Below, piece by piece: positions 8,504-16,045 of a DNA stretch of 64,000 nt. The notes below the pieces were generated by a model. That model saw only the letters and a list, made by a program, of their open reading frames with translations. It was not told the DNA's origin and ran no database searches. This DNA comes from Paenibacillus sp. J45TS6. GTDB lineage: Bacteria; Bacillota; Bacilli; Paenibacillales; Paenibacillaceae. Location of the stretch: contig NZ_BOSJ01000003.1 of the NCBI RefSeq assembly GCF_018403285.1, forward strand, positions 62,001-126,000. Reading direction: 5' to 3'. Within the stretch, counting starts at the first letter, position 1. Every line of letters starts with the position of its first letter. The position numbers were made by a program, and so were the translations under genes.

Positions 8504-9230
8504 TAACTTTGCAGTAAAAACAGAGGGTTTATCGAAGTTTTTTTTAGATAAGGAAGTGATTCAATCCTGCAGAATGTCTGTTCCTGAAGGAGTTATCTAT
8601 GGATTTTTAGGACCAAATGGTGCTGGAAAAACAACGGTAATGAAGATTTTACTTGGATTACTTACCCCAACGGCTGGAAAAGTAGAAGTGTTAGGCATGG
8701 ACGTAACGGAAGAGAGAAATAAAATCTTAACGCAAGTTGGCAGCCTAATTGAAGTTCCCGTTTTTTTTGAACATCTCTCTGCTGAGGAGAACTTAAGCTT
8801 GCATCTTGCTTATATGAATGTGGAAGAGGCAGATATATCCAAGGCGTTGCAAATGGTAGGTCTCGTGGGGACCGGTTCTAAGCCTGTATCTAAATTTTTT
8901 TTAGGGATGCGCCAGCGACTTGCAATTGCAAGATCATTCATTCATCATCCTAAACTTCTCATTCTTGACGAACCTATTAGTGGGCTTGATCCTGTCGCTG
9001 TTCGAGAGATGAGAAACCTGTTTCTTACTCTAGTGCACGACCATGGTATGACCATTCTTTTATCCAGTCATATCATTTCAGAGATCGAACATATTGCAGA
9101 TATCGTAGGGATTATTACAGAAGGAAGAGTAGAGAGGGAAATGCCTCTAGCGGACATCAAGACTCAGTTTGAAAATGGCCTGGAAGACTACTTTTTTGAT
9201 ATCGTGAGCGGAGGTAACCAGTTTGCTTAG
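8496..9230 (+). CDS. ABC transporter ATP-binding protein (BcrA/lantibiotic-resistance type)
   Basis: The 244-residue ATPase has Walker A GPNGAGKTT near residue 40, a signature loop LGMRQRLAIA in place of the canonical LSGGQ, and Walker B LLILDEPISGLDP. The LGMxQRL signature is typical of the BcrA-like ATPases of bacitracin and lantibiotic resistance exporters. The ATG at 8496 overlaps the tetR stop by 8 nt; an upstream in-frame start would place 25 non-homologous residues in front of the fold. It most likely pairs with the permease encoded next. The substrate is not readable. Confidence 0.9.
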   Translation: MSSNFAVKTEGLSKFFLDKEVIQSCRMSVPEGVIYGFLGPNGAGKTTVMKILLGLLTPTAGKVEVLGMDVTEERNKILTQVGSLIEVPVFFEHLSAEENLSLHLAYMNVEEADISKALQMVGLVGTGSKPVSKFFLGMRQRLAIARSFIHHPKLLILDEPISGLDPVAVREMRNLFLTLVHDHGMTILLSSHIISEIEHIADIVGIITEGRVEREMPLADIKTQFENGLEDYFFDIVSGGNQFA

Positions 9231-9921
9231 GATGATGAAATTGGAGATGAAAAGAAATCATCTTGGCTCTTATGTTACGGCTAGTATCATTTTTGGAATT
9301 GTACTTATTGGTTTTATGTATTTTGTTGCCTATGTTGCGCAGGTGGAGAATGAACCGGATTTTCAGACTTACCCCAATATTTTTTTATTCACTACCATCG
9401 TCAGTATGATTGTGTTTTCCGTTTTGTCTTCTGTAATGTATTCACGATTTGTAATTGAGGAATATAGCGGTACAAGATTAGTGCTTTTGTTCTCATATCC
9501 AGTCAATCGGAAAAAAGTACTTCTGGCTAAAGTGGGAATAGTGGTCTTATTTACTACGGTTGCCATGATCATCTGTAATATTCCAGCAGTTCTGATTTTT
9601 AGTCTAACGGAGTCATTTATACCTATCGTAAGTGACACACTTTCAATTGGACTATTGATGTCCATAATTAAAATGATCCTTGTACTGTCTATCAGCGTAA
9701 ATGGTATTTGCATCATCGCCATGAGAATTGGTTTTGTAAAAAAGTCTATACCCACAACAATGGTTACCTCTTTCATTCTATCTGCAGTATATGCAAATGC
9801 CATGATAGGAAGTTTTGGAAATGATGCTATCCTGTTTTCCCTGTTAACCCTCGTCGTTGCAGTGAGTACCTTTATACTTTGGGAATTGATGAACAAGGTG
9901 AACAGCATGGAGATCGATTGA
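9223..9921 (+). CDS. ABC-2 type permease subunit
   Basis: The 232-residue protein has six hydrophobic segments and resembles ABC-2 membrane subunits of bacitracin/lantibiotic-type exporters. The TTG start at 9223 is preferred because GGAGGT lies 7 nt upstream. The next in-frame ATG at 9232 is 16 nt from that site. The start overlaps the ATPase stop by 8 nt, so translation is coupled and a 1:1 stoichiometry is expected. It forms the membrane channel for the adjacent ATPase. Confidence 0.85.
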   Translation: MLRMMKLEMKRNHLGSYVTASIIFGIVLIGFMYFVAYVAQVENEPDFQTYPNIFLFTTIVSMIVFSVLSSVMYSRFVIEEYSGTRLVLLFSYPVNRKKVLLAKVGIVVLFTTVAMIICNIPAVLIFSLTESFIPIVSDTLSIGLLMSIIKMILVLSISVNGICIIAMRIGFVKKSIPTTMVTSFILSAVYANAMIGSFGNDAILFSLLTLVVAVSTFILWELMNKVNSMEID

Positions 9922-9955
9922 TAAAACAAAAACGTTTTATTATAGGAGTGATCGT

Positions 9956-10735
9956 GTGTCTTTAATGAGTGAATTTGAGATACGAAAAGAACAAACGATC
10001 CATGATTCAGTTAGCCATTTGATGATTGATTGGCTTTCAGATGACATTCGAATTTTTACCACGGAGTTAAACGATATTCGGATTGTTCAAAAAGCCAGTA
10101 ACAAATTTCCTGAAAGTAGACTTTTTAATACAGACATCAGGTCTGATGAACTGCGGATTGTTGATGGTAGAAAAGAAGCGATAAGGATTGGGTTTCAATT
10201 TCGTTCTACGATACTGGAAATATATCTTCCTGAGAAGGTATGGAACTCGGTGAACCTCACAACAGTTGGTGGCCGGGTGTATTTTAAAGAAGTGAGTGCT
10301 ATGAATTGTAAGTGCCGAATCACATCTGGGAGAGCGGAGTTATCAGGGAATATACAAGAATTGGATCTAGGCATTGTAGGTTCTAGTGTTATTGGAGAGA
10401 AGTTAATCGTTGATAAGCTGCATATCAATTCAACTTCATCTAAATTGGAACTTACAGGTGAATTCTCAGAGATCGATTCGTCTAACAAGGGAAGAGGGAT
10501 GACAATTCGATCCCGGATTGTACCCGAAAGAATCCGCTGTGTAGGAACGGGAGCAAGGGTTATCATCACTATTCCTGATAATGACGGCTTTATTTTTAAG
10601 TTTAAAAAGGTATCAGGCAATTTCAAAAGTGATTTTCCCTTAATTTCGGAGGGGAAACAATATACTTATTTAGAAGCAAGAAGGAGCTACAGCGCTGAGG
10701 TTAGAGGAGGAGAGTTTTCATTAAGGAAACATTGA
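9956..10735 (+). CDS. DUF4097-type beta-strand repeat protein
   Basis: The 259-residue product is rich in short alternating beta strands (ILEIYLPEKVWNSVNLTTVGG, CRITSGRAELSGNIQELDLG), as in DUF4097 adhesin-like proteins. Those often sit next to ABC or PspC-type membrane stress genes. No signal peptide or membrane segment is seen, so a cytoplasmic or membrane-associated location is likely. The GTG at 9956 has AGGAG 7 nt upstream; an ATG at 9965 is the alternative. It is the fourth gene of the TetR operon. The function is unknown. Confidence 0.7.
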   Translation: MSLMSEFEIRKEQTIHDSVSHLMIDWLSDDIRIFTTELNDIRIVQKASNKFPESRLFNTDIRSDELRIVDGRKEAIRIGFQFRSTILEIYLPEKVWNSVNLTTVGGRVYFKEVSAMNCKCRITSGRAELSGNIQELDLGIVGSSVIGEKLIVDKLHINSTSSKLELTGEFSEIDSSNKGRGMTIRSRIVPERIRCVGTGARVIITIPDNDGFIFKFKKVSGNFKSDFPLISEGKQYTYLEARRSYSAEVRGGEFSLRKH

Positions 10736-10751
10736 AGGGGGATAAGAAGAG

Positions 10752-10925
10752 ATGGCGGGATTTATTGTAGGAACAAGTTTAGCGGTACTTATATTGGTTA
10801 CGGGAATCGTGGGTCTGCTGATCAGTAAGCAAAAGAGAAAGAAGAACACATGGGCGTGGTGGTTCATCTTGTTTGGATGCTGTGCAATCATAAGTGCATT
10901 TATTAACGCAGGTGGTTTAACTTAA
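10752..10925 (+). CDS. 57-residue two-helix membrane protein
   Basis: A small open reading frame starts 16 nt after the DUF4097-type stop, with GAAGGGGGATAAG as ribosome binding site. The peptide has two hydrophobic helices (about residues 5-24 and 34-52) joined by the basic loop SKQKRKKN, consistent with a hairpin in the membrane. No family is recognised. Its position as last gene of the TetR-ABC operon suggests an accessory or immunity-like membrane peptide, which is inference only. Confidence 0.65.
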   Translation: MAGFIVGTSLAVLILVTGIVGLLISKQKRKKNTWAWWFILFGCCAIISAFINAGGLT

Positions 10926-11017
10926 TCGTCCAAGTTAGAGCTAATTCCATTATTTTGAAAATAATTTCGCTTGTACTATACTAAGATGTATAGGTGAGTT
11001 TATTGGGAGGTTTAATC

Positions 11018-11806
11018 TTGAAAAAAATACTCAAAATAATGTTAGCTTTCACATTAGTTTCTCCTGTTTTTCAATTCAATCAACACTTTAGCAATGAAGC
11101 TAAAGCACAAATGGTAACACAAATGGTAACACAAATGGTAACAAATGATAACTCTTCATATTTCATAACGAAAGAAAAGCCTAGCAAAAAAGAAACAAAA
11201 AACAAGATTGTATTTGAACAGGATAACGTAAGTGTAATAGCTACTAAGAAGAAGTCGGCTAATCCTCCATCTGACACCCTGATAGATTCTGTAGAGATCA
11301 TAAATGGGACTCAAAACTATACTATAAATTTCACAGATGAGTTTGATACCATTAATTCAATTTCCATATCCCCAACCCAAAAATTTCTTGCGCTACAAGC
11401 AGGGAGTCTCGGCTACAACAAATTATATGTCATTAATCTCAAAGATGGTTCTTACGAACTGATTAATAGTATGGTGAAAAGTTCGAAACCAGTTGAAACC
11501 GTGACTGCTTACAAGTGGTCTCCTAATGGTCAAAAGCTTGCCTTTTCGTATGGAGATCCCTCATTAAGTAGAATAGCAATCTATAATGTGTTTTATAATA
11601 CATTTACTTATGTACCAAGAGAAACAAGAACGATTTCTACTGCATTTATACTTTGGGACAAAAAAGGTTCATTCATTGATTATGCAAGTAGTGAGTATCC
11701 ATCTGATCTCTATAAGTTATTTAGATATTCTTTTGACACGAAGAAAAATAAAGTTGTAAAAAAACTAAACGCTAATGAACTCGCACAAATGAATACATTA
11801 AATTAA
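11018..11806 (+). CDS. Secreted beta-propeller-like protein of unknown function
   Basis: The TTG at 11018 is chosen for the GGGAGG 7 nt upstream. The 262-residue product has a signal peptide (KKILKIMLAFTLVSPVF..., cleavage probably near EAKA-Q). A run of three MVTQ-type tetrapeptides encoded by a 12-bp DNA repeat comes straight after. The rest contains SISPTQKFLALQAG...KLYVINLKDGSY and YKWSPNGQKLAFSYG. These resemble WD40/TolB-like propeller blades, but only about two are clear, so the fold call is tentative. No operon partner is seen. Confidence 0.6.
   Translation: MKKILKIMLAFTLVSPVFQFNQHFSNEAKAQMVTQMVTQMVTNDNSSYFITKEKPSKKETKNKIVFEQDNVSVIATKKKSANPPSDTLIDSVEIINGTQNYTINFTDEFDTINSISISPTQKFLALQAGSLGYNKLYVINLKDGSYELINSMVKSSKPVETVTAYKWSPNGQKLAFSYGDPSLSRIAIYNVFYNTFTYVPRETRTISTAFILWDKKGSFIDYASSEYPSDLYKLFRYSFDTKKNKVVKKLNANELAQMNTLN
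11107..11142 (+). repeat. Three perfect 12-bp tandem repeats inside a coding sequence
   Basis: Unit ACAAATGGTAAC is repeated three times without mismatch and encodes the QMVTQMVTQMVT run just after the predicted signal peptide. Copy-number change would keep the frame. Confidence 0.9.
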
Positions 11807-11963
11807 TAATTAAGTAAATTAAAAGCAAGCTAAGGAAATGGGGCACTATATCTGAGGATGGATTTATTAATAATGTTTAATTGATTTTAAGTACTCAGTA
11901 ACAGATATCGTTAAACATCGCTGTGAGAGGAAGTAAAGAGACTGGTATAGTACACCAATATCA

Positions 11964-12003
11964 ACACATACGTAAACATAAACATAAACGTAAACGTATG
12001 TGT
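11964..12003. repeat. 10-bp perfect palindrome enclosing tandem hexamers
   Basis: ACACATACGT (11964-11973) and ACGTATGTGT (11994-12003) are perfect inverted repeats. The 20-nt loop contains AAACAT/AAACGT-type 6-bp repeats. It lies in the 276-bp gap 11807-12082, which holds no gene. Confidence 0.75.
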
Positions 12004-12010
12004 AATTTAA

Positions 12011-12059
12011 ATAGGCGTAGTGCAAGGGACTCCACCCTCTGCACTACGCCTATCTTTTT
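12011..12059. terminator. Strong bidirectional terminator
   Basis: A 14-bp perfect stem (ATAGGCGTAGTGCA / TGCACTACGCCTAT) has a 15-nt loop. CTTTTTA follows on the plus strand and ATTTAAATT on the minus strand. It can end the sfp transcript and any plus-strand read-through. Confidence 0.8.
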
Positions 12060-12082
12060 AATCATGCTTCCGCTTACTATTT

Positions 12083-12775
12083 TCAAATAACTGAAATCAG
12101 TTTGTCCCAACGAATGGTTTCGATTTTTTCGGGAAAGACCGGATCGCGCCCACATACGGCAAGAGCATATCCGGGGTCAATCCTATATTGCTTAAAATCC
12201 CAGCTGGTATCCGGTTTACCCGAACGATAGAACTTTATTTTATTATGCTCCTGAAATTCAAATGAGAATGAGTCAAGCGGAATCGAGAGCCCCGCACCTT
12301 CTGCTTTAATATAACTTTCTTTTAGCGTCCACAGATCGTAAAAAAGAGATTGCTGTTGTTCCTCGTTTTGTTCTTGAAGCAGGCTGACTTCAGTAGGTGA
12401 AAAGAAGCGCTCTGCAATAGATATCTCTATGGGATTAGCGGCCGACTCAATATCGATCCCAACCGGATTATAATCAAAAGCGGCTACGACCCAATCTCCA
12501 GAATGAGAGATATTATAGTGACATGAACGATATTCTGCAAGTTCCGGTTTACCATAAGCATTATATTTCTTAACAAGCCCAGAGGGGGGAATTCCCCACC
12601 GCTCCAAAGCATATCTTTGCAAAAGGAGTTCACCGCAAAGGGTGCGCAGCTGATCTTCAGGCTGACGAAACTTCTGAATCTTAGCTCGCAGCTGAGGGTT
12701 CATTAAAGGTATGATTCGCATCCAGTCTATACCCGAATCTAATATTGGACGGAGATGCACAGACCAGATATCCAT
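12083..12775 (-). CDS. sfp: 4'-phosphopantetheinyl transferase, Sfp type
   Basis: The 230-residue enzyme transfers the phosphopantetheine arm of CoA to a Ser of carrier proteins in peptide and polyketide synthases. The Mg-binding motif VGIDIE is near residue 105. The second motif DLWTLKESYIKAEGAGLSIPLDSF is near residues 147-170. CHYNISHSGDWVVAA carries the conserved SHS. The length is typical of broad-range Sfp enzymes (about 225 residues). The start is 10 bp downstream of the amidase stop, so both are probably one operon. No synthase cluster is visible in the window. Confidence 0.92.
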   Translation of the reverse strand: MDIWSVHLRPILDSGIDWMRIIPLMNPQLRAKIQKFRQPEDQLRTLCGELLLQRYALERWGIPPSGLVKKYNAYGKPELAEYRSCHYNISHSGDWVVAAFDYNPVGIDIESAANPIEISIAERFFSPTEVSLLQEQNEEQQQSLFYDLWTLKESYIKAEGAGLSIPLDSFSFEFQEHNKIKFYRSGKPDTSWDFKQYRIDPGYALAVCGRDPVFPEKIETIRWDKLISVI

Positions 12776-12785
12776 TTGTCACGTC

Positions 12786-14282
12786 CTATTCATTTTTCAA
12801 CATGGGATTGTCCATGAGATCTACCCAAAGCGATGAATTTTCGAGTAAGGAAGCTAAGGTGAATAACTCATTCTCATGCCCCTTTGCGGCCATCACTTGA
12901 ACGCCAACGGGCAGTCCTGACTCTGTTAGATGGATAGGAAGGCTCATCGCTGGATTGCCTGTAAGATTAGCTAACTGTGTAAACGGAGTATAGGTCAAGC
13001 TTGGAAGGAACATTTCATAGATAAGTTCCTGTTGTTTAGCCTTTGATAAATCGCTCACGGAAAGCAAGTGCTGGGTCTGTTCTGGTCCAGGCGTAAGTTC
13101 TCCCACAAGCGGTGCTGGATAGGCATTGGTTGGTGTAATGTAAAAATCGTAACGATCATAAATCGTACCCATCTGAGCAGCAGCGACATCCCATTCCGCT
13201 AAACTGTGGACAAATTCGGCAGCAGATAACTTACGGCCTGCTTCAAGCAGAACCCATCCTTCGATTTCGATATCTTCTGCAGTAATGGATCTTCCAAGTC
13301 CGCGTTCCATGCCAAGAACCATAGCCGCCATTTCACCGCTGTTCATCATGTAATAGTTCTCCATCAGACGGACCCCATTGACAGGGCTCAGCTTTTCTTC
13401 AACAACATGTCCTTCAGATTCTAAAAAGCGAACCAGTTTATGTACCGCTTCAATAGCATCTTCACTCACAGGTGTACCTACAGGTGAGGTGGTGGTATAT
13501 GCAATACGGTATTTACGTTTAAGCGGCGCATACATATCTTCGAGATAACGTCCCGGATAAAGGGGAACTTGAAAAGCAGCTTCATTCTGAATGACTTGGA
13601 GTACATCGAGAAGAGCAGCACTGTCTCTGACCGTCTTGGATAATGCAAAATCAATAGAGGCTCCTTGCCATTGTCTACCCACACCAGGGCCAACCGGTGT
13701 ACGTCCTCGGGTAGGTTTAAGTCCAAAGAGTCCGCTAAATGATGCAGGGATACGAATGGATCCTCCGCCATCACTAGCCCCAGCGATCGGAACCATTCCA
13801 GACGCAACAGCCGCTGCGGAACCTCCGCTGGAACCGCCAGGGGAGTGCATGGTGTTCCATGGATTCCGAGCGGGTCCATGCAGCTTTGGTTCGGTAATAT
13901 TTTTGAGGCCAAATTCCGGTGTATTGGTATGCCCGATCGGAATAAAGCCGGCTTTTCTTAACTTGGCAACAAAATGAGAATCATATAAAGGTTTGTGCTG
14001 TTTAAACAGCTTAGAACCAGAGGTGAGCGGTTCACCGGCAATGGCTTGGGAAATATCTTTTAACAAAATAGGAACGCCTGCAAAAGGTTGCTCCATAATG
14101 CTCACCTGTTCAGCCTCTTTCAAAGCTTGTTCATATCTTGTATGTACTACGGCATTTACTTTTGTGTTTTGTTTTTCTACTTGTTCTATTGCAGCTTGAA
14201 CTAACTCGGCAGGTGAAGTTTCCCGGTCTCTGATGAGCTGAGCAAGTCCTACGGCATCATAGGAAGTGTACTGGTTTTTCAT
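12786..14282 (-). CDS. Amidase signature family hydrolase
   Basis: The 498-residue enzyme has the Ser-cisSer-Lys catalytic arrangement: the Lys in PILLKDISQAI near residue 76, the Gly/Ser-rich stretch SPGGSSGGSAAAVASG near 148, and the nucleophile region GASDGGGSIRIPASFSGLFGLKPTRGR near 168. It hydrolyses an amide bond of unknown substrate. GatA is excluded because gatB and gatC are absent and the sequence resembles 6-aminohexanoate-cyclic-dimer-hydrolase-like amidases. The second ATG (14282) is preferred because AAAGGG overlaps the first. It is the leading gene of the amidase-sfp operon. Confidence 0.88.
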   Translation of the reverse strand: MKNQYTSYDAVGLAQLIRDRETSPAELVQAAIEQVEKQNTKVNAVVHTRYEQALKEAEQVSIMEQPFAGVPILLKDISQAIAGEPLTSGSKLFKQHKPLYDSHFVAKLRKAGFIPIGHTNTPEFGLKNITEPKLHGPARNPWNTMHSPGGSSGGSAAAVASGMVPIAGASDGGGSIRIPASFSGLFGLKPTRGRTPVGPGVGRQWQGASIDFALSKTVRDSAALLDVLQVIQNEAAFQVPLYPGRYLEDMYAPLKRKYRIAYTTTSPVGTPVSEDAIEAVHKLVRFLESEGHVVEEKLSPVNGVRLMENYYMMNSGEMAAMVLGMERGLGRSITAEDIEIEGWVLLEAGRKLSAAEFVHSLAEWDVAAAQMGTIYDRYDFYITPTNAYPAPLVGELTPGPEQTQHLLSVSDLSKAKQQELIYEMFLPSLTYTPFTQLANLTGNPAMSLPIHLTESGLPVGVQVMAAKGHENELFTLASLLENSSLWVDLMDNPMLKNE

Positions 14283-14344
14283 GTCAATCATCCCTTTCTG
14301 ATTATGATTTTACCATACGCAAGAGCGTTGTCGTTATCTCATAC

Positions 14345-14373
14345 ATAAAAAAGCCATGTCCAGAAGACATGGC
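14345..14373 (-). terminator. Intrinsic terminator of the EamA transporter gene
   Basis: On the minus strand, GCCATGTC-TTCTG-GACATGGC is followed by TTTTTTATG. It lies 16 bp past the transporter stop. Confidence 0.85.
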
Positions 14374-14388
14374 AGGATGGGACCTTTA

Positions 14389-15339
14389 TTAGTTTATAGA
14401 AAGTTGGTTCTGATTCGTCTGTTGCTGACGCGTTAGGATAAATAGAACGGACCATATAAAGATAAAGCCTACGAGCTGAGCCAGTGTAATCATTTCACCA
14501 AAAGCAAGCCAGTTTACAATAATACCTGTCATCGGAAAACTGAGTTCAGCGAGTGTAGCCATAGATGCTTTTGTTGAAGATAAACCTTTATAGTACAGAA
14601 GCAGACTCAGTAGTCCTGGCAGTAAAGCTTGCGCAAGAAGATTTATAATAATACTGGTAAGTGCAGGACCTGATTGAGGAAGATTGGTTACTCCACCTTC
14701 GATCCATGTCATTCCAACAAGCAAAGGAATTGCGAATACATACCGGATTGAAGTAACGGTACTATACTGGATCTGTCCAAGGAGCAGACGGCCCATTACT
14801 GTAGAACCGCCCCATAGAGCAGCTGCTAAAAGTGACAAGATGCTCCCAATTTTGAGCCATTCGGTTCCCTCACCAAAAGGTAAGTGAAATCCAAAGGTAA
14901 GTAGATACGTACCGATGATCGCTATGGTAAACAGAGCGCCAAACTTTTGTGGCAATGTTTCCTTAAGGATCAATTTTGCTAAAAGAATAGCAAAGATAGG
15001 TTGCATTTTTTGCAGCAAGATTACTGCATTTAAATCACCGTTTGTCAGTGCCATCGTGAAGATAACAGACGCAAGTGCAGATCCACCCCATGAAATAAAT
15101 AACATGGCAAGGTAGTGCTTTAGCTTCAAGTGTTTCAATTCATGACGATTCTTCCAAAGGATCGGACCTGCAACAAGACATACGAGTAAATGTTCTACGA
15201 GAACAACTTGCATCGAAGTCAGATGTTCTAACAAGTTGATACGAAACAGGGGACTTATTCCCCATAAAGCTGCCCCAAGGGCAACCAGCCAAAAACCAGT
15301 CGAACTTGAATTTCTTTTTGCGTGGGTAGTGTTTTCCAT
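14389..15339 (-). CDS. EamA/DMT transporter under FMN riboswitch control (candidate riboflavin importer)
   Basis: The 316-residue protein has about ten transmembrane helices and two EamA repeats (roughly residues 15-145 and 165-305). The first contains ALWGISPLFR and the second ALWGGSTVMGR, as in drug/metabolite transporters. The ATG at 15339 has GGAGGAG 7 nt upstream; ATG 15342 and TTG 15345 are alternatives. The leader carries an FMN aptamer and a terminator, so expression should fall when FMN is plentiful. EamA proteins with FMN riboswitches (RibN of proteobacteria, ImpX of Fusobacterium and Desulfitobacterium) are known or predicted riboflavin importers. The flavin role here is inferred from that control. 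Confidence 0.85.
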   Translation of the reverse strand: MENTTHAKRNSSSTGFWLVALGAALWGISPLFRINLLEHLTSMQVVLVEHLLVCLVAGPILWKNRHELKHLKLKHYLAMLFISWGGSALASVIFTMALTNGDLNAVILLQKMQPIFAILLAKLILKETLPQKFGALFTIAIIGTYLLTFGFHLPFGEGTEWLKIGSILSLLAAALWGGSTVMGRLLLGQIQYSTVTSIRYVFAIPLLVGMTWIEGGVTNLPQSGPALTSIIINLLAQALLPGLLSLLLYYKGLSSTKASMATLAELSFPMTGIIVNWLAFGEMITLAQLVGFIFIWSVLFILTRQQQTNQNQLSIN

Positions 15340-15382
15340 CATCAAACTCCTCCATCGAATTTGAAAATGGTATCTTCAGTTA

Positions 15383-15432
15383 ACAAAACCCCTATCATCT
15401 CAGCATTTTGCATGCCAAAAACAATAGGGGTT
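15383..15432 (-). terminator. Riboswitch expression-platform terminator
   Basis: Minus strand AACCCCTAT pairs with ATAGGGGTT, which runs into TTTGTT. A long loop containing a second small hairpin (GCATGCAAAATGC) lies between. It sits 45 nt after the FMN aptamer and about 45 nt before the transporter start, the usual position for a transcription-attenuation platform. Confidence 0.75.
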
Positions 15433-15476
15433 GATCAAACAAACATGCGAAATAACACGGCACGTTGCGATATTTG

Positions 15477-15613
15477 ATCTTCTCTCATCCGGACTGTACC
15501 GTCGGCTTTGGAATTTCACCAAATCAGTCAATCTTCTATAATAAGAAAATTGAGTCGCGGGCTTCGCTAAAAAGCGTCACCGCCGGTTGGGAATTTCACC
15601 CTACCCCGAAGAT
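15477..15613 (-). promoter_or_regulatory. FMN riboswitch (RFN element)
   Basis: Read on the minus strand, the conserved RFN blocks occur in order: ATCTTCGGGGTAGGGTG near the 5' end, AATTCCCAACCGGCGGT, the variable arm with AGCGAAGCCCGCGA, GATTTGGTGAAATTCC, AAAGCCGACGGTACAGTCCGG and the closing GATGAGAGAAGAT. The terminal ATCTTC and GAAGAT pair as P1. All core elements of the six-stem FMN aptamer are present. It controls the EamA gene downstream. Confidence 0.95.
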
Positions 15614-15635
15614 CCATTATTCAATTAGCTGATAT

Positions 15636-15741
15636 ATTTTAGTAAGTAAATGAGTTGTTGTAACTCTGTAGCTGTTATCATAATACAGGAAGCGCTATCA
15701 CAGCAAGTACTTTTTTTATAGACACCTATACTTACTAAAAT
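15636..15741. repeat. 13-bp perfect inverted repeat with 80-bp spacer; otherwise gene-free region
   Basis: ATTTTAGTAAGTA (15636-15648) and TACTTACTAAAAT (15729-15741) are exact reverse complements. Between them lies a cre-like sequence (15687-15700, 12 of 14 matches to TGWAANCGNTNWCA). A minus-strand promoter-like TTACAA, 16 bp, TAAAAT overlaps the inner repeat. The gap 15614-16045 between riboswitch and amino acid permease holds no gene. The remainder contains nothing I can name. Confidence 0.55.
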
Positions 15742-16045
15742 CTTCTATTCATATAAGTTAAGCGCTCATCAAAATCGGTCGCATCATCAGCTTACATCAT
15801 CCTGAATTTCATTATACACAGGAATAGATAATTTTGTGATTGATATGTACCTTTTACGGACCTACACAGCGTCTTTTTTATGCTGGAAATAGCGTAATAC
15901 TAGTGGAAATGGAAGATTGAGTAAGTGGAGTATAGTAATTTGCTTATTCCTTTTCATTGACAGGGTCATTTCATATTTAGATAATAAAACAGCATTGCTA
16001 TGAAACTTACGAATAGTAGGGCAACTTACATCTAGGAGTGACTTT

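Noticed and set aside
9369-9929. Minus-strand open frame of 186 codons inside the ABC permease
   Set aside because: Fully antisense to a well-supported membrane protein gene with coupled start and good binding site; product has no family features.
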